Of a stretch of DNA of 64,000 nt, positions 12,101-26,700 are shown piece after piece (positions within the stretch are counted from its first letter, which is position 1; every line of letters begins with the position of its first letter). The position numbers were made by a program, and so were the translations under genes. This stretch comes from Ulva prolifera (Eukaryota > Chlorophyta > Ulvophyceae > Ulvales > Ulvaceae): the NCBI GenBank assembly GCA_023078555.1, contig CM041199.1, positions 9,243,315 to 9,307,314 of the forward strand, read 5' to 3'. The notes below the pieces were generated by a model. The model was given only the letters and a program-made list of their open reading frames with translations. It did not search any database and had not been told where the DNA came from.

Positions 12101-13330
12101 TGTTGGGCACTATGTAGGAATGGTTCCATGTCCATGCAGTGTGTCGGGCACTATGTCGGGCACTATGTAGGCATGGTTCCATGTCCGTGCAGTATGTAGG
12201 GCACTATGTTGGGAACTATGTAGGCATGGTTCCATGTCCGTGCAGTGTGTCGGGCACTATGACGGGCACTATGTTGGGCGCTATGTCGGCATGGTTCCAT
12301 GTCCATGCAGTATGTCGGGCAGTATGTCGGGCACTATGTTGGGCACTATGTTGGCATGGTTCCATGTCCGTGCGGTATGTCGGGCACCATGTCAGGCACT
12401 ATGTTGGGCACTATGTCGGCATGGTTCCATGTCCGTGTAGTATGTCGGGCACTATGTCGGGCACTATGTAGGCATGGTTCCATGTCCGTGTAGTATGCCG
12501 GGCACTATGTCGGGCACTATGTAGGCATGGTTCCATGTCCATGCAATGTGTCGGGCACTATGTCGGGCACTATGTCGGGCACTATGTTGGGCACTATGTT
12601 GGCATGGTTCCATGTCCGTGCAGTATGCCGGGCACTATGTCGGGCACTATGTAGGCATGGTTCCATGTCCATGCAGTGTGTCGGGCAGTATGTTGGGCAC
12701 TATGTAGGCATGGTTCCATGTCCATGCAATGTGTCGGGCACTATGTCGGGCACTGTGTCGGGCACTATGTTGGGCACTATGTTGGCATGGTTCCATGTCC
12801 GTGCGGTATGTCGGGCACCATGTCAGGCACTATGTTGGGCACTATGTCGGCATGGTTCCATGTCCGTGCAGTATGTCGGGCACTATGTCGGGCACTCTGT
12901 AGGCATGGTTCCATGTCCGTGTAGTATGCCGGGCACTATGTCGGGCACTATGTAGGCATGGTTCCATGTCCATGCAATGTGTCGGGCACTATGTCGGGCA
13001 CTATGTCGGGCACTATGTTGGGCACTATGTTGGCATGGTTCCATGTCCGTGCAGTATGCCGGGCACTATGTCGGGCACTATGTAGGCATGGTTCCATGTC
13101 CATGCAGTGTGTCGGGCAGTATGTTGGGCACTATGTAGGCATGGTTCCATGTCCGTGCAGTATGCCGGGCACTATGTCGGGCACTATGTAGGAATGGTTC
13201 CATGTCCATGCAGTGTGTCGGGCAGTATGTTGGGCACTATGTTGGGCGCTATGTCGGCATGGTTCCATGTCCGTGCAGTATGTCGGGCACTATGTCGGGC
13301 ACTATGTAGGCATGGTGCCATGTCCGTGCA
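9195..13330 (+). repeat. Higher-order duplication, 2,135-bp displacement
   Basis: A block of about 2 kb starting near 9195 recurs 2,135 bp downstream, ending near 13330. Diagnostic shared changes include CCATGTCTGTGCAG, CCATCTCCATGCAG (9535 and 11670), ATGTATCATGG (9704 and 11839), GTCGAGCACTATG and TTGGGAACTATG. Several thousand aligned bases with almost no differences mean a recent event. Confidence 0.87.
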
Positions 13331-13619
13331 GCATGCCGGGCACTCTGTCGGGCACTATGTAGGCATGGTCCCATGTCCGTGCGGTATGTCGGGCACTATG
13401 TCGGGCACTATGTAGGAATGGTTCCATGTCCATGCAGTGTGTCGGGCACTATGTCGGGCACTATGTAGGCATGGTTCCATGTCCGTGCAGCATGCCGGGC
13501 ACTCTGTCGGGCACTATGTAGGCATGGTCCCATGTCCGTGCGGTATGTCGGGCACTATGTCGGGCACTATGTAGGCATGGTTCCATGTCCGTGCGGTATG
13601 CCGGGCACTATGTCGGGCA

Positions 13620-14250
13620 CTATGTAGGCATGGTGCCATGTCCGTGCAGCATGCCGGGCACTCTGTCGGGCACTATGTAGGCATGGTTCCATGTCCGTGT
13701 GGTATGTCGGGCACTATGTGGGGCACTATGTCGTGCATGGTTCCATGTCCGTGCAGTATGCCGGGCACTATGTCGGGCACTATGTAGGAATGGTTCCATG
13801 TCCATGCTGTGTGTCGGGCACTATGCCGGGCACTCTGTCGGGCACTATGTAGGCATGGTCCCATGTCCGTGCGGTATGTCGGGCACTATGCCGGGCACTA
13901 TGTAGGCATGGTTCCATGTCCGTGCGGTATGCCGGGCACTATGTCGGGCACTATGTAGGCATGGTGCCATGTCCGTGCAGCATGCCGGGCACTCTGTCGG
14001 GCACTATGTAGGCATGGTTCCATGTCCGTGCGGTATGTCGGGCACTATGTGGGGCACTATGTCGTGCATGGTTCCATGTCCGTGCAGTATGCCGGGCACT
14101 ATGTCGGGCACTATGTAGGAATGGTTCCATGTCCATGCTGTGTGTCGGGCACTATGTCGGGCACTATGTTGGGCACTATGTGGGCATGGTTCCATGTCCG
14201 TGCAGTATGCCGGGCACTGTGTCGGGCACTATGTAGGCATGGTTCCATGT
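13620..14250 (+). repeat. Tandem duplication, 331-bp period
   Basis: The run containing GTGGGGCACTATGTCGTGCATGG at about 13715-13740 recurs at about 14046-14071, with matching neighbours on both sides. The displacement is 331 bp. The shortened unit, with TCGTGCATGG following the third module, is found only here. Confidence 0.75.
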
Positions 14251-14291
14251 CCGTGTAGTATGCCGGGCACTATGTCGGGCACTATGTAGGC

Positions 14292-16100
14292 ATGGTTCCA
14301 TGTCCATGCAATGTGTCGGGCACTATGTCGGGCACTATGTCGGGCACTATGTTGGGCACTATGTTGGCATGGTTCCATGTCCGTGCAGTATGCCAGGCAC
14401 TATGTCGGGCACTATGTAGGAATGGTTCCATGTCCATACAGTGTGTCGGGCAGTATGTTGGGCACTATGTTGGGCGCTATGTCGGCATGGTTCCATGTCC
14501 ATGCAGTATGCCGGGCACTATGCCAGGCACTATGTAGGCATGGTCCCATGTCCGTGCGGTATGTCGGGCACTATGTCGGGCACTATGTAGGAATGGTTCC
14601 ATGTCCATGCAGTGTGCCGGGCAGTATGTTGGGCACTATGTTGGGCGCTATGTCGGCATGGTTCCATGTCCGTGCAGTATGTCGGGCACTATGTCGGGCA
14701 CTATGTAGGCATGGTGCCATGTCCGTGCAGCATGCCGGGCACTCTGTCGGGCACTATGTAGGCATGGTTCCATGTCCGTGCAGTATGTAGGGCACTATGG
14801 CGGGCACTATGTTGGGCGCTATGTCGGCATGGTTCCATGTCCATGCAGTATGCCGGGCACTATGTCGGGCACTATGTAGGCATGGTTCCATGTCCGTGTA
14901 GTATGCCGGGCACTATGTCGGGCACTATGTAGGCATGGTTCCATGTCCATGCAATGTGTCGGGCACTATGTCGGGCACTATGTCGGGCACTATGTTGGGC
15001 ACTATGTTGGCATGGTTCCATGTCCGTGCGGTATGTCGGGCACCATGTCAGGCACTATGTTGGGCACTATGTCGGCATGGTTCCATGTCCGTGTAGTATG
15101 CCGGGCACTATGTCGGGCACTATGTAGGCATGGTTCCATGTCCATGCAATGTGTCGGGCACTATGTCGGGCACTATGTCGGGCACTATGTTGGGCACTAT
15201 GTTGGCATGGTTCCATGTCCGTGCAGTATGCCGGGCACTTTGTCGGGCACTATGTAGGAATGGTTCCATGTCCATGCAGTGTGTCGGGCAGTATGTTGGG
15301 CACTATGTTGGGCGCTATGTCGGCATGGTTCCATGTCCATGCAGTATGCCGGGCACTATGCCAGGCACTATGTAGGCATGGTCCCATGTCCGTGCGGTAT
15401 GTCGGGCACTATGTCGGGCACTATGTAGGAATGGTTCCATGTCCATGCAGTGTGCCGGGCAGTATGTTGGGCACTATGTTGGGCGCTATGTCGGCATGGT
15501 TCCATGTCCGTGCAGTATGTCGGGCACTATGTCGGGCACTATGTAGGCATGGTGCCATGTCCGTGCAGCATGCCGGGCACTCTGTCGGGCACTATGTAGG
15601 CATGGTTCCATGTCCGTGCAGTATGTAGGGCACTATGGCGGGCACTATGTTGGGCGCTATGTCGGCATGGTTCCATGTCCATGCAGTATGCCGGGCACTA
15701 TGTCGGGCACTATGTAGGCATGGTTCCATGTCCGTGTAGTATGCCGGGCACTATGTCGGGCACTATGTAGGCATGGTTCCATGTCCATGCAATGTGTCGG
15801 GCACTATGTCGGGCACTATGTCGGGCACTATGTTGGGCACTATGTTGGCATGGTTCCATGTCCGTGCGGTATGTCGGGCACCATGTCAGGCACTATGTTG
15901 GGCACTATGTCGGCATGGTTCCATGTCCGTGTAGTATGCCGGGCACTATGTCGGGCACTATGTAGGCATGGTTCCATGTCCATGCAATGTGTCGGGCACT
16001 ATGTCGGGCACTATGTCGGGCACTATGTTGGGCACTATGTTGGCATGGTTCCATGTCCGTGCAGTATGCCGGGCTTTATGTCGGGCACTATGTAGGCATG
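14292..16100 (+). repeat. Higher-order duplication, 838-bp displacement
   Basis: Unit order from about 14292 recurs at about 15130 and partly again at about 15968. It includes ATGGCGGGCACTATG units (14798 and 15636) and the GTGCCGGGCAGTATG unit (14615 and 15453). A few single-base differences such as GGGCACTTTG separate the copies. Confidence 0.78.
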
Positions 16101-16374
16101 GTTCCATGTCCATGCACTATGTCGGGCACTATGTTGGGCACTATGTTGGCATGGTTCCATGTCCGTGCAGTATGCCAGGCACTATGTCGGGCACTATGTA
16201 GGAATGGTTCCATGTCCATACAGTGTGTCGGGCACTATGGCGGGCACTATGTTGGGCGCTATGTCGGCATGGTTCCATGTCCATGCAGTATGCCGGGCAC
16301 TATGTCGGGCACTATGTAGGCATGGTTCCATGTCCGTGTAGTATGCCGGGCACTATGTCGGGCACTATGTAGGC

Positions 16375-18560
16375 ATGGTTCCATGTCCATGCAATGTGTC
16401 GGGCACTATGTCGGGCACTATGTCGGGCACTATGTTGGGCACTATGTTGGCATGGTTCCATGTCCGTGCAGTATGCCGGGCACTTTGTCGGGCACTATGT
16501 AGGAATGGTTCCATGTCCATGCAGTGTGTCGGGCAGTATGTTGGGCACTATGTTGGGCGGTATGTCGGCATGGTTCCATGTCCATGCAGTATGCCGGGCA
16601 CTATGCCAGGCACTATGTAGGCATGGTCCCATGTCCGTGCGGTATGTCGGGCACTATGTCGGGCACTATGTTGGGCGCTATGTCGGCATGGTTCCATGTC
16701 CGTGCAGTATGTCGGGCACTATGTCGGGCACTATGTAGGCATGGTGCCATGTCCGTGCAGCTTGCCGGGCACTCTGTCGGGCACTATGTAGGCATGGTCC
16801 CATGTCCGTGCGGTATGTCGGGCACTATGTCGGGCACTATGTAGGAATGGTTCCATGTCCATGCAGTGTGTCGGGCACTATGTCGGGCACTATGTAGGCA
16901 TGGTTCCATGTCCGTGCAGTATGTAGGGCACTATGTTGGGCACTATGTAGGCATGGTTCCATGTCCGTGCAGTGTGTCGGGCACTATGTTGGGCACTATG
17001 TTGGGCGCTATGTCGGCATGGTTCCATGTCCATGCAGTATGCCGGGCACTATGTCGGGCACTATGTAGGCATGGTTCCATGTCCGTGTAGTATGCCGGGC
17101 ACTATGTCGGGCACTATGTCGGGCACTATGTTGGGCACTATGTTGGCATGGTTCCATGTCCGTGCAGTATGCCGGGCACTTTGTCGGGCACTATGTAGGC
17201 ATGGTCCCATGTCCGTGCGGTATGTCGGGCACTATGTCGGGCACTATGTAGGAATGGTTCCATGTCCATGCAGTGTGTCGGGCAGTATGCCAGGCACTAT
17301 GTAGGCATGGTTCCATGTCCGTGTAGTATGCCGGGCACTATGTCGGGCACTATGTAGGCATGGTTCCATGTCCATGCAATGTGTCGGGCACTATGTCGGG
17401 CACTATGTCGGGCACTATGTTGGGCACTATGTTGGCATGGTTCCATGTCCGTGCGGTATGTCGGGCACCATGTCAGGCACTATGTTGGGCACTATGTCGG
17501 CATGGTTCCATGTCCGTGTAGTATGCCGGGCACTATGTCGGGCACTATGTAGGCATGGTTCCATGTCCATGCAATGTGTCGGGCACTATGTCGGGCACTA
17601 TGTCGGGCACTATGTTGGGCACTATGTTGGCATGGTTCCATGTCCGTACAGTATGCCGGGCACTTTGTCGGGCACTATGTAGGAATGGTTCCATGTCCAT
17701 GCAGTGTGTCGGGCAGTATGTTGGGCACTATGTTGGGCGCTATGTCGGCATGGTTCCATGTCCGTGTAGTATGCCGGGCACTATGTCGGGCACTATGTAG
17801 GCATGGTTCCATGTCCATGCAATGTGTCGGGCACTATGTCGGGCACTATGTCGGGCACTATGTTGGGCACTATGTTGGCATGGTTCCATGTCCGTGCAGT
17901 ATGCCGGGCACTTTGTCGGGCACTATGTAGGAATGGTTCCATGTCCATGCAGTGTGTCGGGCAGTATGTTGGGCACTATGTTGGGCGGTATGTCGGCATG
18001 GTTCCATGTCCATGCAGTATGCCGGGCACTATGCCAGGCACTATGTAGGCATGGTCCCATGTCCGTGCGGTATGTCGGGCACTATGTCGGGCACTATGTT
18101 GGGCGCTATGTCGGCATGGTTCCATGTCCGTGCAGTATGTCGGGCACTATGTCGGGCACTATGTAGGCATGGTGCCATGTCCGTGCAGCATGCCGGGCAC
18201 TCTGTCGGGCACTATGTAGGCATGGCCCCATGTCCGTGCGGTATGTCGGGCACTATGTCGGGCACTATGTAGGAATGGTTCCATGTCCATGCAGTGTGTC
18301 GGGCACTATGTCGGGCACTATGTAGGCATGGTTCCATGTCCGTGCAGTATGTAGGGCACTATGTTGGGCACTATGTAGGCATGGTTCCATGTCCGTGCAG
18401 TGTGTCGGGCACTATGTTGGGCACTATGTTGGGCGCTATGTCGGCATGGTTCCATGTCCATGCAGTATGCCGGGCACTATGTCGGGCACTATGTAGGCAT
18501 GGTTCCATGTCCGTGTAGTATGCCGGGCACTATGTCGGGCACTATGTCGGGCACTATGTT
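16375..18560 (+). repeat. Higher-order duplication, 1,428-bp displacement
   Basis: About 16375-17130 recurs at about 17803-18560. Both copies hold the GGGCGGTATGTCGGC unit (16556 and 17984). One difference is private: GCAGCTTGCC at 16758 versus GCAGCATGCC at 18186. Confidence 0.78.
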
Positions 18561-19599
18561 GGGCACTATGTTGGCATGGTTCCATGTCCGTGCAGTATGC
18601 CGGGCACTTTGTCGGGCACTATGTAGGAATGGTTCCATGTCCATGCAGTGTGTCGGGCAGTATGTTGGGCACTATGTTGGGCGCTATGTCGGCATGGTTC
18701 CATGTCCATGCAGTATGCCGGGCACTATGCCAGGCACTATGTAGGCATGGTTCCATGTCCGTGAAGTGTGTCGGGCACTATGTCGGGCACTATGTCGGGC
18801 ACTATGTAGGCATGGCTCCATGTCCGTGCAGTATGTCGGGCACTATGTTGGGCACTATGTGGGCATGGTTCCATGTCCGTGCAGTATGCCGGGCACTATG
18901 TCGGGCACTATGTAGGCATGGTTCCATGTCCGTGTAGTATGCCGGGCACTATGTCGGGCACTATGTAGGCATGGTTCCATGTCCATGCAATGTGTCGGGC
19001 ACTATGTCGGGCACTTTGTCGGGCACTATGTTGGGCACTATGTTGGCATGGTTCCATGTCCGTACAGTATGCCGGGCACTATGCCGGGCACTATGTAGGA
19101 ATGGTTCCATGTCCATGCAATGTGTCGGGCAGTATGTTGCGCACTATGTTGGGCGCTATGTCGGCATGGTTCCATGTCCATGCAGTATGCCGGGCACTAT
19201 GCCAGGCACTATGTTGGCATGGTCCCATGTCCGTGCGGTATGTCGGGCACTATGTCGGGCACTATGTAGGAATGGTTCCATGTCCATGCAGTGTGTCGGG
19301 CAGTATGTTGGGCACTATGTTGGGCGCTATTTCGGCATGGTTCCATGTCCGTGCAGTATGTCGGGCACTATGTCGGGCACTATTTTGGGCACTATGTCGG
19401 CATGGTTCCATGTCCGTGCAGTATGTCGGGCACTATGTTGGGCACTATGTAGGCATGGTTCCATGTCCGTGCGGTATGTCGGGCACTATGTTGGGCACTA
19501 TGTAGGCATGGTTCCATGTCCAAGCAGTATGCCGGGCACTATGTTGGGCACTATGTAGGCATGGTTCCATGTCCGTGCAGTGTGTCGGGCACTACGTCG

Positions 19600-21050
19600 G
19601 GCACTATGTCGGCATGGTGCCATGTCCGTGCAGTATGTCGGGCACTATGTCAGGCACTATGTAGGCATGGTTCCATGTCCGTGCAGTATGCCGGGCACTA
19701 TGTCGGGCACTATGTAGGCATGGTTCCATGTCCGTGCAGTATGCCGGGCACTATGTCGGGCACTATGTCGGGCACTATGTTGGGCACTATGTAGGCATGG
19801 TTCCATGTCCGAGCAGTATGCCGGGCACTATGTCGGGCACTATGTAGGAATGGTTCCATGTCCATGCAGTGTGTCGGGCAGTATGTTGGGCACTATGTTG
19901 TGCACTATGTCGGGCACTATGTTGGGCACTATGTAGGCATGGTTCCATGTCCGAGCAGTATGCCGGGCACTATGTCGGGCACTATGTCGGGCACTATGTC
20001 AAGCACTATGTAGGCATGGTTCCATGTCCGTGCAGTATGTCGGGCACTATGTTGGGCACTATGTGGGCATGGTTCCATGTCCGTGCAGTATGCCGGGCAC
20101 TATGTCGGGCACTATGTAGGCATGGTTCCATGTCCGTGTAGTATGCCGGGCACTATGTCGGGCACTATGTAGGCATGGTTCCATGTCCATGCAGTGTGTC
20201 GGGCACTATGTCGGGCACTACGTCGGGAACTATGTTGGGCACTATGTAGGCATGGTGCCATGTCCGTGCAGTATGCCGGGCACTATGTCGGGCACTATGT
20301 AGGAATGGTTCCATGTCCATGCAGTGTGTCGGGCAGTATGTTGGGCACTATGTTGGGCGCTATGTCGGCATGGTTCCATGTCCATGCAGTATGCCGGGCA
20401 CTATGTCGGGCACTATGTAGGAATGGTTCCATGTCCATGCAGTGTGTCGGGCAGTATGTTGGGCACTATGTTGGGCGCTATGTCGGCATGGTTCCATGTC
20501 CGTGCAGTATGTCGGGCACTATGTCGGGCACTATGTAGGCATGGTGCCATGTCCGTGCAGCATGCCGGGCACTCTGTCGGGCACTATGTCGGCATGGTGC
20601 CATGTCCGTGCAGTATGTCGGGCACTATGTCAGGCACTATGTAGGCATGGTTCCATGTCCGTGCAGTATGCCGGGCACTATGTCGGGCACTATGTAGGCA
20701 TGGTTCCATGTCCGTGCAGTATGCCGGGCACTATGTCGGGCACTATGTCGGGCACTATGTTGGGCACTATGTAGGCATGGTTCCATGTCCGAGCAGTATG
20801 CCGGGCACTATATCGGGCACTATGTAGGAATGGTTCCATGTCCATGCAGTGTGTCGGGCAGTATGTTGGGCACTATGTTGTGCACTATGTCGGGCACTAT
20901 GTTGGGCACTATGTAGGCATGGTTCCATGTCCGAGCAGTATGCCGGGCACTATGTCGGGCACTATGTCGGGCACTATGTCAAGCACTATGTAGGCATGGT
21001 TCCATGTCCGTGCAGTATGTCGGGCACTATGTTGGGCACTATGTAGGCAT
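19600..21050 (+). repeat. Higher-order duplication, 980-bp displacement
   Basis: About 19600-20070 recurs at about 20580-21050. Diagnostic shared units are TCCGAGCAGTATG and ATGTTGTGCACTATG (19898 and 20878). The second copy has a private change, CTATATCGGGC, near 20810. Confidence 0.8.
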
Positions 21051-23759
21051 GGTTCCATGTCCAAGCAGTATGCCGGGCACTATGTCGGGCACTATGTAGG
21101 AATGGTTCCATGTCCATGCAGTGTGTCGGGCAGTATGTTGGGCACTATGTTGGGCGCTATGTCGGCATGGTTCCATGTCCGTGCAGTATGTCGGGCACTA
21201 TGTCGGGCACTATGTAGGCATGGTGCCATGTCCGTGCAGCATGCCGGGCACTCTGTCGGGCACAATGTAGGCATGGTCCCATGTCCGTGCGGTATGTCGG
21301 GCACTATGTCGGGCACTATGTAGGAATGGTTCCATGTCCATGCAGTGTGTCGGGCACTATGTCGGGCACTATGTAGGCATGGTTCCATGTCCGTGCAGTA
21401 TGTAGGGCACTATGTCGGGCACTATGTCGGGCACTATGTTGGGCACTATGTTGGCATGGTTCCATGTCCAAGCAGTATGCCGGGCACTATGTCGGGCACT
21501 ATGTTGGCATGGTTCCATGTCCATGCAGTATGCCGGGCACTATGCCAGGCACTATGTAGGCATGGTCCCATGTCCGTGCGGTATATCGGGCACTATGTCG
21601 GGCACTATGTAGGCATGGTTCCATGTCCGTGTAGTATGCCGGGCACTATGTCGGGCACTATGTAGGCATGGTTCCATGTCCATGCAATGTGTCGGGCACT
21701 ATGTCGGGCACTTTGTCGGGCACTATGTTGGGCACTATGTTGGCATGGTTCCATGTCCGTGCAGTATGCCGGGCACTATGCCGGGCACTATGTAGGAATG
21801 GTTCCATGTCCATGCAGTGTGTCGGGCAGTATGTTGCGCACTATGTTGGGCGCTATGTCGGCATGGTTCCATGTCCATGCAGTATGCCGGGCACTATGCC
21901 AGGCACTATGTAGGCATGGTCCCATGTCCGTGCGGTATGTCGGGCACTATGTCGGGCACTATGTAGGAATGGTTCCATGTCCATGCAGTGTGTCGGGCAG
22001 TATGTTGGGCAGTATGTTGGGCGCTATTTCGGCATGGTTCCATGTCCGTGCAGTATGTCGGGCACTATGTCGGGCACTATGTAGGCATGGTGCCATGTCC
22101 GTGCAGCATGCCGGGCACTCTGTCGGGCACTATGTAGGCATGGTCCCATGTCCGTGCGGTATGTCGGGCACTATGTCGGGCACTATGTAGGAATGGTTCC
22201 ATGTCCATGCAGTGTGTCGGGCACTATGTCGGGCACTATGTAGGCATGGTTCCATGTCCGTGCAGTATGTAGGGCACTATGTCGGGCACTATGTAGGCAT
22301 GGTTCCATGTCCATGCAATGTGTCGGGCACTATGTCGGGCACTATGTCGGGCACTATGTTGGGCACTATGTAGGCATGGTTCCATATCCGTGCAGTGTGT
22401 CGGGCACTATGACGGGCACTATGTTGGGCGCTATGTCGGCATGGTACCATGTCCATGCAGTATGCCGGGCACTATGTCGGGCACTATGTAGGCATGGTTC
22501 CATGTCCATGCAATGTGTCGGGCACTATGTCGGGCACTATGTCGGGCACTATGTTGGGCACTATGTTGGCATGGTTCCATGTCCGTGCGGTATGTCGGGC
22601 ACTATGTCAGGCACTATGTTGGGCACTATGTCGGCATGGTTCCATGTCCGTGTAGTATGCCGGGCACTATGTCGGGCACTATGTAGGCATGGTTCCATGT
22701 CCATGCAATGTGTCGGGCACTATGTCGGGCACTATGTTGGGCACTATGTTGGCATGGTTCCATGTCCGTGCGGTATGTCGGGCACTATGTCAGGCACTAT
22801 GTTGGGCACTATGTCGGCATGGTTCCATGTCCGTGTAGTATGCCGGGCACTATGTCGGGCACTATGTAGGCATGGTTCCATGTCCATGCAATGTGTCGGG
22901 CAGTATGTTGGGCACTATGTTGGGCGCTATGTCGGCATGGTTCCATGTCCATGCAATGTGTCGGGCACTATGTCGGGCACTATGTCGGGCACTATGTTGG
23001 GCACTATGTAGGCATGGTTCCATATCCGTGCAGTGTGTCGGGCACTATGACGGGCACTATGTTGGGCGCTATGTCGGCATGGTACCATGTCCATGCAGTA
23101 TGCCGGGCACTATGTCGGGCACTATGTAGGCATGGTTCCATGTCCATGCAATGTGTCGGGCACTATGTCGGGCACTATGTCGGGCACTATGTTGGGCACT
23201 ATGTTGGCATGGTTCCATGTCCGTGCGGTATGTCGGGCAGTATGTCGGGCACTATGTCGGGCACTATGTAGGCATGGTGCCATGTCCGTGCAGCATGCCG
23301 GGCACTCTGTCGGGCACTATGTAGGCATGGTCCCATGTCCGTGCGGTATGTCGGGCACTATGTCGGGCACTATGTAGGAATGGTTCCATGTCCATGCAGT
23401 GTGTCGGGCACTATGTCGGGCACTATGTAGGCATGGTTCCATGTCCGTGCAGTATGTAGGGCACTATGTCGGGCACTATGTAGGAATGGTTCCATGTCCA
23501 TGCAGTGTGTCGGGCAGTATGTTGCGCACTATGTTGGGCGCTATGTCGGCATGGTTCCATGTCCATGCAGTATGCCGGGCACTATGCCAGGCACTATGTA
23601 GGCATGGTCCCATGTCCGTGCGGTATGTCGGGCACTATGTCGGGCACTATGTAGGAATGGTTCCATGTCCATGCAGTGTGTCGGGCAGTATGTTGGGCAC
23701 TATGTTGGGCGCTATTTCGGCATGGTTCCATGTCCGTGCAGTATGTCGGGCACTATGTC

Positions 23760-26700
23760 GGGCACTATGTAGGCATGGTGCCATGTCCGTGCAGCATGCC
23801 GGGCACTCTGTCGGGCACTATGTTGGCATGGTTCCATGTCCATGCAGTATGCCGGGCACTATGTCGGGCACTATGTAGGAATGGTTCCATGTCCATGCAG
23901 TGTGTCGGGCACTATGTCGGGCACTATGTCGGGCATTATGTTGGGCACTATGTTGGCATGGTTCCATGTCCAAGCAGTATGCCGGGCACTATGTCGGGCA
24001 CTATGTTGGCATGGTTCCATGTCCATGCAGTATGCCGGGCACTATGCCAGGCACTATGTAGGCATGGTCCCATGTCCGTGCGGTATATCGGGCACTATGT
24101 CGGGCACTATGTAGGAATGGTTCCATGTCCATGCAGTGTGTCGGGCAGTATGTTGGGCACTATGTTGGGCGCTATGTCGGCATGGTTCCATGTCCATGCA
24201 GTATGCCGGGCACTATGCCAGGCACTATGTAGGCATGGTCCCATGTCCGTGCGGTATGTCGGGCACTATGTCGGGCACTATGTAGGAATGGTTCCATGTC
24301 CATGCAGTGTGTCGGGCAGTATGTTGGGCACTATGTTGGGCGCTATTTCGGCATGGTTCCATGTCCGTGCAGTATGTCGGGCACTATGTCGGGCACTATG
24401 TAGGCATGGTGCCATGTCCGTGCAGCATGCCGGGCACTCTGTCGGGCACTATGTAGGCATGGTTCCATGTCCATGCAATGTGTCGGGCACTATGTCGGGC
24501 ACTATGTCGGGCACTATGTTGGGCACTATGTAGGCATGGTTCCATATCCGTGCAGTGTGTCGGGCACTATGACGGGCACTATGTTGGGCGCTATGTCGGC
24601 ATGGTACCATGTCCATGCAGTATGCCGGGCACTATGTCGGGCACTATGTAGGCATGGTTCCATGTCCATGCAATGTGTCGGGCACTATGTCGGGCACTAT
24701 GTCGGGCACTATGTTGGGCACTATGTTGGCATGGTTCCATGTCCGTGCGGTATGTCGGGCAGTATGTCGGGCACTATGTCGGGCACTATGTAGGCATGGT
24801 GCCATGTCCGTGCAGCATGCCGGGCACTCTGTCGGGCACTATGTAGGCATGGTCCCATGTCCGTGCGGTATGTCGGGCACTATGTCGGGCACTATGTAGG
24901 AATGGTTCCATGTCCATGCAGTGTGTCGGGCACTATGTCGGGCACTATGTAGGCATGGTTCCATGTCCGTGCAGTATGTAGGGCACTATGTCGGGCACTA
25001 TGTAGGCATGGTTCCATGTCCATGCAATGTGTCGGGCACTATGTCGGGCACTATGTCGGGCACTATGTTGGGCACTATGTAGGAATGGTTCCATGTCCAT
25101 GCAGTGTGTCGGGCAGTATGTTGCGCACTATGTTGGGCGCTATGTCGGCATGGTTCCATGTCCATGCAGTATGCCGGGCACTATGCCAGGCACTATGTAG
25201 GCATGGTCCCATGTCCGTGCGGTATGTCGGGCACTATGTCGGGCACTATGTAGGAATGGTTCCATGTCCATGCAGTGTGTCGGGCAGTATGTTGGGCACT
25301 ATGTTGGGCGCTATTTCGGCATGGTTCCATGTCCGTGCAGTATGTTGGGCACTATGTCGGGCACTATGTAGGCATGGTGCCATGTCCGTGCAGCATGCCG
25401 GGCACTCTGTCGGGCACTATGTTGGCATGGTTCCATGTCCATGCAGTATGCCGGGCACTATGTCGGGCACTATGTAGGAATGGTTCCATGTCCATGCAGT
25501 GTGTCGGGCACTATGTCGGGCACTATGTCGGGCACTATGTTGGGCACTATGTTGGCATGGTTCCATGTCCAAGCAGTATGCCGGGCACTATGTCGGGCAC
25601 TATGTTGGCATGGTTCCATGTCCATGCAGTATGCCGGGCACTATGCCAGGCACTATGTAGGCATGGTCCCATGTCCGTGCGGTATATCGGGCACTATGTC
25701 GGGCACTATGTAGGAATGGTTCCATGTCCATGCAGTGTGTCGGGCAGTATGTTGGGCACTATGTTGGGCGCTATGTCGGCATGGTTCCATGTCCGTGCAG
25801 TATGTCGGGCACTATGTCGGGCACTATGTAGGCATGGTGCCATGTCCGTGCAGCATGCCGGGCACTCTGTCGGGCACTATGTAGGCATGGTCCCATGTCC
25901 GTGCGGTATGTCGGGCACTATGTCGGGCACTATGTAGGAATGGTTCCATGTCCATGCAGTGTGTCGGGCACTATGTCGGGCACTATGTAGGCATGGTTCC
26001 ATGTCCGTGCAGTATGTAGGGCACTATGTCGGGCACTATGTAGGCATGGTTCCATGTCCATGTAATGTGTCGGGCACTATGTCGGGCACTATGTCGGGCA
26101 CTATGTTGGGCACTATGTAGGCATGGTTCCATATCCGTGCAGTGTGTCGGGCACTATGACGGGCACTATGTTGGGCGCTATGTCGGCATGGTACCATGTC
26201 CATGCAGTATGCCGGGAACTATGTCGGGCACTATGTAGGCATGGTTCCATGTCCATGCAATGTGTCGGGCACTATGTCGGGCACTATGTCGGGCACTATG
26301 TTGGGCACTATGTTGGCATGGTTCCATGTCCGTGCGGTATGTCGGGCACTATGTCAGGCACTATGTTGGGCACTATGTCGGCATGGTTCCATGTCCGTGC
26401 AGTATGTCGGGCACTATGTCGGGCACTATGTAGGCATGGTTCCATGTCCGTGTAGTATGCCGGGCACTATGTCGGGCACTATGTAGGCATGGTTCCATGT
26501 CCATGCAATGTGTCGGGCACTATGTCGGGCACTATGTCGGGCACTATGTTGGGCACTATGTTGGCATGGTTCCATGTCCATGCAGTATGCCGGGCACTAT
26601 GTCGGGCACTATGCAGGAATGGTTCCATGTCCATGCAGTGTGTCGGGCACTATGTCGGGCACTATGTCGGGCACTATGTTGGGCACTATGTTGGCATGGT

